A program made the position numbers and the translations under genes. Of a stretch of DNA of 64,000 bases, positions 60,052 to 64,000 are shown one piece after another. How positions within the stretch are numbered: position 1 is the stretch's first letter; every line of letters starts with the position of its first letter. The notes below the pieces were generated by a model. It had not been told where the DNA came from, did no database searches, and saw only the letters and a program-made list of their open reading frames with translations. The DNA comes from Bacteroidota bacterium (GTDB taxonomy: Bacteria > Bacteroidota > Bacteroidia > Bacteroidales > UBA10428), in NCBI GenBank assembly GCA_016699695.1, contig CP065006.1, positions 2,480,001 through 2,544,000 on the forward strand. Reading direction: 5' to 3'.

Positions 60052-62238
60052 ATGGCACAGATAAGATTTTTTGCCCTTCAGGAGGCTCAAAGCCGCAAAC
60101 ACGTGCACATCGAGTACCCTACCAAAAAAACCTCTGATTATTTTGGTATCAATGTATTCGATAAGAAAAAAATGCAGGAATATCTCTCAGAGGCAGCCTT
60201 TCAGGGAGTAATGGATTCTATTATCGAAGGAGTTCGGATTGATCGAAAGTTGGCTGAACAGGTTGCCGTTGGAATGAAAGCATGGGCACTAGACATGGGG
60301 GCTACTTACTATACCCATTGGTTCAGTCCATTAACGGATGGTACAGCCGAAAAGCACGATGCTTTTATCCAATTTAATAATTCTGGTGGTGTGATGGAAA
60401 GCTTCTCGGGAAGTCTTTTGGCTCAGCAAGAACCTGATGCCAGTAGTTTTCCGAGCGGAGGTATACGTAATACTTTTGAGGCCCGCGGGTATACTGCCTG
60501 GGATCCTTCCTCGCCAGCATTTATTCTCGATCGGACACTTTGTATCCCTACTATTTTTGTTTCTTACACAGGCGAAGCACTCGACCACAAAACGCCTTTA
60601 CTAAAAGCCTTGTCGGCTGTAGATAAGGCAGCTACGGCAATTTGTGAGTATTTCGATAAAAACGTTAGCAAAGTCTTTTCTACCTTGGGTTGGGAGCAGG
60701 AATACTTTTTAATCGATGAGGCCCTTTTTAATGCCAGGCCCGACCTGGTAGCCTGCGACCGAACCCTTGTTGGGCATCAAGCACCAAAAGATCAGCAACT
60801 CGACGATCAGTATTTCAGCTCAATTCCCGAAAGAGTAAGTTCTTTTATGCGTGAACTGGAAATAGAAGGTTATAAGCTCGGTATTCCAATAAAAACAAGG
60901 CATAATGAAGTAGCTCCGAATCAATACGAACTGGCACCTATTTTTGAAGAATGTAACCTGGCTGTCGATCATAACATGCTTCTAATGGATATTATGAAGA
61001 AAATAGCCAGAAGACATAATTTCAGAGTGATTTTTCATGAAAAACCTTTCAAAGGAGTGAATGGAAGTGGAAAGCACAACAACTGGTCATTGATGACTGA
61101 TACCGGCGTGAACCTGCTTTCTCCGGGTGCTAAACCAAAAACCAATATGCAATTCTTAAGTTTTTTGGTATGTACACTGAATGCAGTTTATAAACACCAG
61201 GACCTGCTAAGGGCCTCAATTGTATCGGCTGGAAATGCTCATCGGCTGGGTGCCAACGAAGCTCCACCACTCATCATGTCGGCCTTTGTTGGAAAGCAAA
61301 TCAGCGAAATGCTCGATGACCTGGAGACAAGAGTGACCAATAAGAAAATGACGCCGGACGAAAAAACAGAAATTAAACTCGATGTAGGAAAGATTCCAGA
61401 GATTTTATTGGATAATACCGACCGAAACCGTACTTCGCCTTTTGCATTTACAGGAAACCGTTTCGAGTTTAGGGCGGTGGGTGCTTCGGCGAATTCTGCA
61501 GCTGCTATGACTGTGCTCAATACAGCGGTAGCGCAGGAACTAAAGGAGTTTGCGCGCGATGTGAATAAATTGATCGAAAAAGGAGTGAAAAAAGACGAAG
61601 CCCTTTTTCAGGTAATTCGTGAGTTTATTATCAAATCAAAAAAAATACGTTTCGAAGGGAATAGTTACAGCGAAGAATGGCATAAAGAAGCTGCAAAAAG
61701 AAAACTTACCAATATCAGCAACATAGTGGAGGCACTTGATGCTTATCTTGCGCCAGAATCTATCAAATTATTTACTTCGAATAAAATTTTTACAGAGAAA
61801 GAATTACGTGCCCGCACCGAAGTGCGTTACGAAAATTATTTGAAACGGATTCAAATCGAATCGCGCGTGCTGGCAAATATTGCCATTAATCAAATTGTTC
61901 CCACGGCCATTGCCTACCAAACAACGCTTATTGAAAATGTAAAAGGCTTAAAAGAAATTTTTGGAGATGAGTTTAAATCTATCGCCAGTGGAAGGCTTGA
62001 AATGATCAGACAGATTTCGGAACATACCACTACCATTAAAGTCAAAGTGAACGAGATGACCGAGGCAAGGAAAAGGGCCAATTCTATTGAGAATGTCCGC
62101 GAGAGAGCGCATGATTATTCAATAACCATTACACCATACCTCGAAGAAATTCGTTACCAGATCGATCGACTTGAACGCATAGTCGACAATGAAATGTGGC
62201 CTTTGCCAAAATACAGCGAGATGCTATTTACTCGGTGA
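60052..62238 (+). CDS. glnN: Glutamine synthetase type III
   Basis: 728 residues from the ATG at 60052 (MAQIRFFALQEAQSRKHVHI), the standard GSIII length of about 730; an extension to 59986 would overlap the promoter. Typical motifs are WEQEYFLIDEALF (metal-binding), IKTRHNEVAPNQYELAP, GVNGSGKHNNWSLMTD, and GNRFEFRAVGASANSAAAM. Known reaction: ATP-dependent glutamate plus ammonia to glutamine, in a dodecamer distinct from GSI. It converges on a glutamate-synthase-like gene across a terminator; together they suit ammonia assimilation, although the partner's reaction is unproven. Confidence 0.95.
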   Translation: MAQIRFFALQEAQSRKHVHIEYPTKKTSDYFGINVFDKKKMQEYLSEAAFQGVMDSIIEGVRIDRKLAEQVAVGMKAWALDMGATYYTHWFSPLTDGTAEKHDAFIQFNNSGGVMESFSGSLLAQQEPDASSFPSGGIRNTFEARGYTAWDPSSPAFILDRTLCIPTIFVSYTGEALDHKTPLLKALSAVDKAATAICEYFDKNVSKVFSTLGWEQEYFLIDEALFNARPDLVACDRTLVGHQAPKDQQLDDQYFSSIPERVSSFMRELEIEGYKLGIPIKTRHNEVAPNQYELAPIFEECNLAVDHNMLLMDIMKKIARRHNFRVIFHEKPFKGVNGSGKHNNWSLMTDTGVNLLSPGAKPKTNMQFLSFLVCTLNAVYKHQDLLRASIVSAGNAHRLGANEAPPLIMSAFVGKQISEMLDDLETRVTNKKMTPDEKTEIKLDVGKIPEILLDNTDRNRTSPFAFTGNRFEFRAVGASANSAAAMTVLNTAVAQELKEFARDVNKLIEKGVKKDEALFQVIREFIIKSKKIRFEGNSYSEEWHKEAAKRKLTNISNIVEALDAYLAPESIKLFTSNKIFTEKELRARTEVRYENYLKRIQIESRVLANIAINQIVPTAIAYQTTLIENVKGLKEIFGDEFKSIASGRLEMIRQISEHTTTIKVKVNEMTEARKRANSIENVRERAHDYSITITPYLEEIRYQIDRLERIVDNEMWPLPKYSEMLFTR

Positions 62239-62363
62239 GAATTTGCTTGAGGCTTTTAATCAGCAGCTTCCTTTGTTTTTGATTTGTTTAAATAATAGAA
62301 AGCTTAAGCAAAAAATGGGAAATTGTCGATTTGGATTGAAATATTAATGTGGGCTATAAAGAA

Positions 62364-62393
62364 ACTACCTGCCTTTTTTAAAAGGCAGGTAGT
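62364..62393. terminator. Terminator between glnN and the glutamate-synthase-like gene
   Basis: ACTACCTGCCTTTT (62364-62377) and AAAAGGCAGGTAGT (62380-62393) form a 14-bp perfect stem with a 2-nt centre. The T-run on the minus strand (TTTCTTT) makes it best as the terminator of the minus-strand gene. Confidence 0.8.
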
Positions 62394-62411
62394 GTATAAT
62401 AATTGAATCGA

Positions 62412-64000
62412 TTAAGCATTTAGTATTTGAAGAGCCTCATCATTGAGTGCTTCTGTCATAAATGGTAAGCCAGTTACTTCTGCTGTTTCCCGGTTAGCGC
62501 TTATAAGGTCGCTTCGTTTGATTTCGTTCAGCCTGAATTTCCTCGCCCCTGCCATAAACTGTTGCAAGCCACCGGCAAGCTTGTCGGCATAACCGCACAT
62601 GGCAACAGCTCCAAAAGGAATATTCTTCATTTCGTCTACTCCAACTTTGTTTTTTACCCATTCCCATTCCGAAAAAATCTCTTCAGGATATTTACCATAT
62701 TCGGTAACTGTAGGTGGAAGACTCTCCCAGTGGCCGCTCAATTCTGCTTTCCGATCAGGATTTAGCACTGCTTCGATGTTACTACCCAGAAAACCTGCTA
62801 TCATAGGGGCACGGCCCAGACAAACCAGTTTCGTATAAGGGGCTCCGAGAGCAAGCGCTTTAAAAATATGATCCTCACGGGCAAACCCTCCGGCAAAGGA
62901 CAGATCCGGAACTTTTAACCCTCTTTTCTCCAGAATACAAGCATATTCGTATGCTTTCGAGTGGAGTGCAAGAGAAGGAATACCCCAATGCTGCATCATG
63001 TTCCAGGGACTCATACCCGTTCCGCCACCTGCACCGTCAATGGTTAGTAGGTCCATTTTGGCTTCAGCAGAAAAGCGCATAGCCATGGCCAGTCCTTCCA
63101 TACCATAAGCACCTGTTTTAAGTGTAAGCCTTTTATAACCAAGGCTGCGCAGATAGCCCACTGATTTCATAAATTCATCGTGTACTTCTTGTACAGTGTG
63201 TGCATGGGTCGAACCTAACCGACTATGTCTGGCAAAGGAAGTTACCGCTCGATTTTTATATTTGGTCATTACCACAGGATCGTATGGATCTGGATCAACA
63301 ATGTATCCTCTATCTTTTAAAAATTGGGCATATTCAATATCATTTACCTGAATTTCTCCACCAATGTCTTTTGCTCCCTGCCCCCATTTAAGCTCGAGAA
63401 TAACTTTATTTCCATACTTTTCTATCAGGTACTCGGCTACTCCATTTCGGGTATCTTCAACATTCATTTGTATAATGATAGCACCATAACCGTCGTAATA
63501 GCGCATGAAATATTCAATACGTCTTTCGAGTTCGGGGGCACTGGTAATTCGACCATTTTTAATGACCGATTGTTTGTCGACACCTACTACATTTTCGCCG
63601 ATTACGATGGGTATTCCTGCCAGAGCAGCACCAACAGCAAATGAAGGCCAGTATCGGGCAGCTATAAATGTTGATCCAAGAGCTCCGGTCATGATTGGTA
63701 TTCGACATTTTGTTACAATCTCTCTTCCGAAAGCAGATTCAACGTTTACATTGGTAAAGGTGCAATCATCAGAATCTGTTGACATTCTCTCTGAAATCCC
63801 TGATGATCCATAAGGATATCCTTGAATTCGGATGGCATGATAGCCTAAACCTGTGGCTGTTAAATGATTTGCTCCAGAGGTAGAGTATCCAAATCGTCTA
63901 GGATACAACATTTTTCTGCCTTCCAGACATGATAACCATGTTTCACATTTTCCTTTACATGATGAATCGCACAAGGTGCATAATCCAGATTCGCAGGGTA
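62412..64000 (-). CDS. FMN-binding glutamate synthase family protein (5' end outside window)
   Basis: The frame is open to the right edge; an in-frame TTG at 63974 is not a likely start because the upstream codons encode PCESGLCTLCDSSCKGKC, a cysteine cluster likely binding a 4Fe-4S centre. The 520 residues visible downstream of that TTG form a GltS alpha/beta barrel: NHLTATGLGYHAIRIQGYPY, ITSAPELERRIEYFMRYYDG, LKWGQGAKDIGG, LTIDGAGGGTGMSPWNMMQHW (FMN and substrate loop) and MCGYADKLAGGLQQFMAGAR. The amidotransferase domain of full GOGAT is absent, so ammonia or another donor may be used. Convergent with glnN. True start beyond 64000. Confidence 0.9.
   Translation of the reverse strand, partial: PCESGLCTLCDSSCKGKCETWLSCLEGRKMLYPRRFGYSTSGANHLTATGLGYHAIRIQGYPYGSSGISERMSTDSDDCTFTNVNVESAFGREIVTKCRIPIMTGALGSTFIAARYWPSFAVGAALAGIPIVIGENVVGVDKQSVIKNGRITSAPELERRIEYFMRYYDGYGAIIIQMNVEDTRNGVAEYLIEKYGNKVILELKWGQGAKDIGGEIQVNDIEYAQFLKDRGYIVDPDPYDPVVMTKYKNRAVTSFARHSRLGSTHAHTVQEVHDEFMKSVGYLRSLGYKRLTLKTGAYGMEGLAMAMRFSAEAKMDLLTIDGAGGGTGMSPWNMMQHWGIPSLALHSKAYEYACILEKRGLKVPDLSFAGGFAREDHIFKALALGAPYTKLVCLGRAPMIAGFLGSNIEAVLNPDRKAELSGHWESLPPTVTEYGKYPEEIFSEWEWVKNKVGVDEMKNIPFGAVAMCGYADKLAGGLQQFMAGARKFRLNEIKRSDLISANRETAEVTGLPFMTEALNDEALQILNA

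Overview
The window looks like a chromosomal segment of a member of the Bacteroidota, probably Bacteroidales/Marinilabiliales-like. This is inference from content. Supporting signs are type IX secretion (T9SS) C-terminal sorting domains, a TonB-dependent receptor with a carboxypeptidase-like N-terminal domain, a type III (GlnN) glutamine synthetase, families largely confined to this phylum (DUF4294, DUF2851, TIGR02757), and repeated TAnnTTTG -7 boxes with upstream TTTG -33 boxes. Rubrerythrin and a flavin reductase-rubredoxin fusion suggest an anaerobic or microaerobic, oxygen-exposed life. Several genes start with TTG or GTG.

Layout. 1-4730 (minus): phosphorus-scavenging operon with a T9SS-exported protein, a TonB-dependent receptor and a beta-propeller phytase cut by the window edge. 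4973-7847: LuxR-type response regulator and TPR histidine kinase. 7849-12842: YccF, TIGR02757 protein, TrmN6, a 52-residue protein and MutS. 13096-13366: tRNA-Gly and tRNA-Leu. 13560-14848: rubrerythrin and high-molecular-weight rubredoxin. 15085-16681: DUF4395 and Ddl. 16780-21008: an exported caspase-like TPR-CHAT protein facing an overlapping sigma/anti-sigma pair. 21084-25284: GcvP, a metallo-beta-lactamase-fold hydrolase and Pcm. 25497-31828: sugar transferase, ThpR, DUF4294, CDGSH protein, arginine deiminase, SucC and a SpoU methyltransferase. 31896-37954: OmpA/TPR lipoprotein, Pnp, S15 and DUF2851. 38138-39447: a complete IS4-family element with 9-bp target duplication and a frameshifted transposase. 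39548-44893: DUF1800/DUF1501 pair and a lipoprotein/outer-membrane pair. 45068-49728: PyrF, PrfA, PurM, FolE and an ECF sigma factor. 50027-52884: B12-binding MerR regulator, O-methyltransferase and M16 protease. 53068-56070: tRNA-Phe, LarE, a thiamine-binding-like protein and an antiporter. 56125-64000: GH13 amylase, a gene-poor 760-bp stretch, M20 dipeptidase, GlnN and a convergent glutamate-synthase-like protein cut by the right edge.

Most of the window is housekeeping. Two regulatory modules deserve most attention. In the first (16780-21008) an exported CHAT protease-like protein lies next to a sigma factor and its membrane anti-sigma partner, and both partners carry TPR-like repeats on the same side of the membrane. 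In the second (49222-51006) a CarH/LitR-like B12 MerR regulator sits upstream of an ECF sigma-folE operon, and the two spacers hold a striking cluster of GTTTAA/TTAAAC half-sites.
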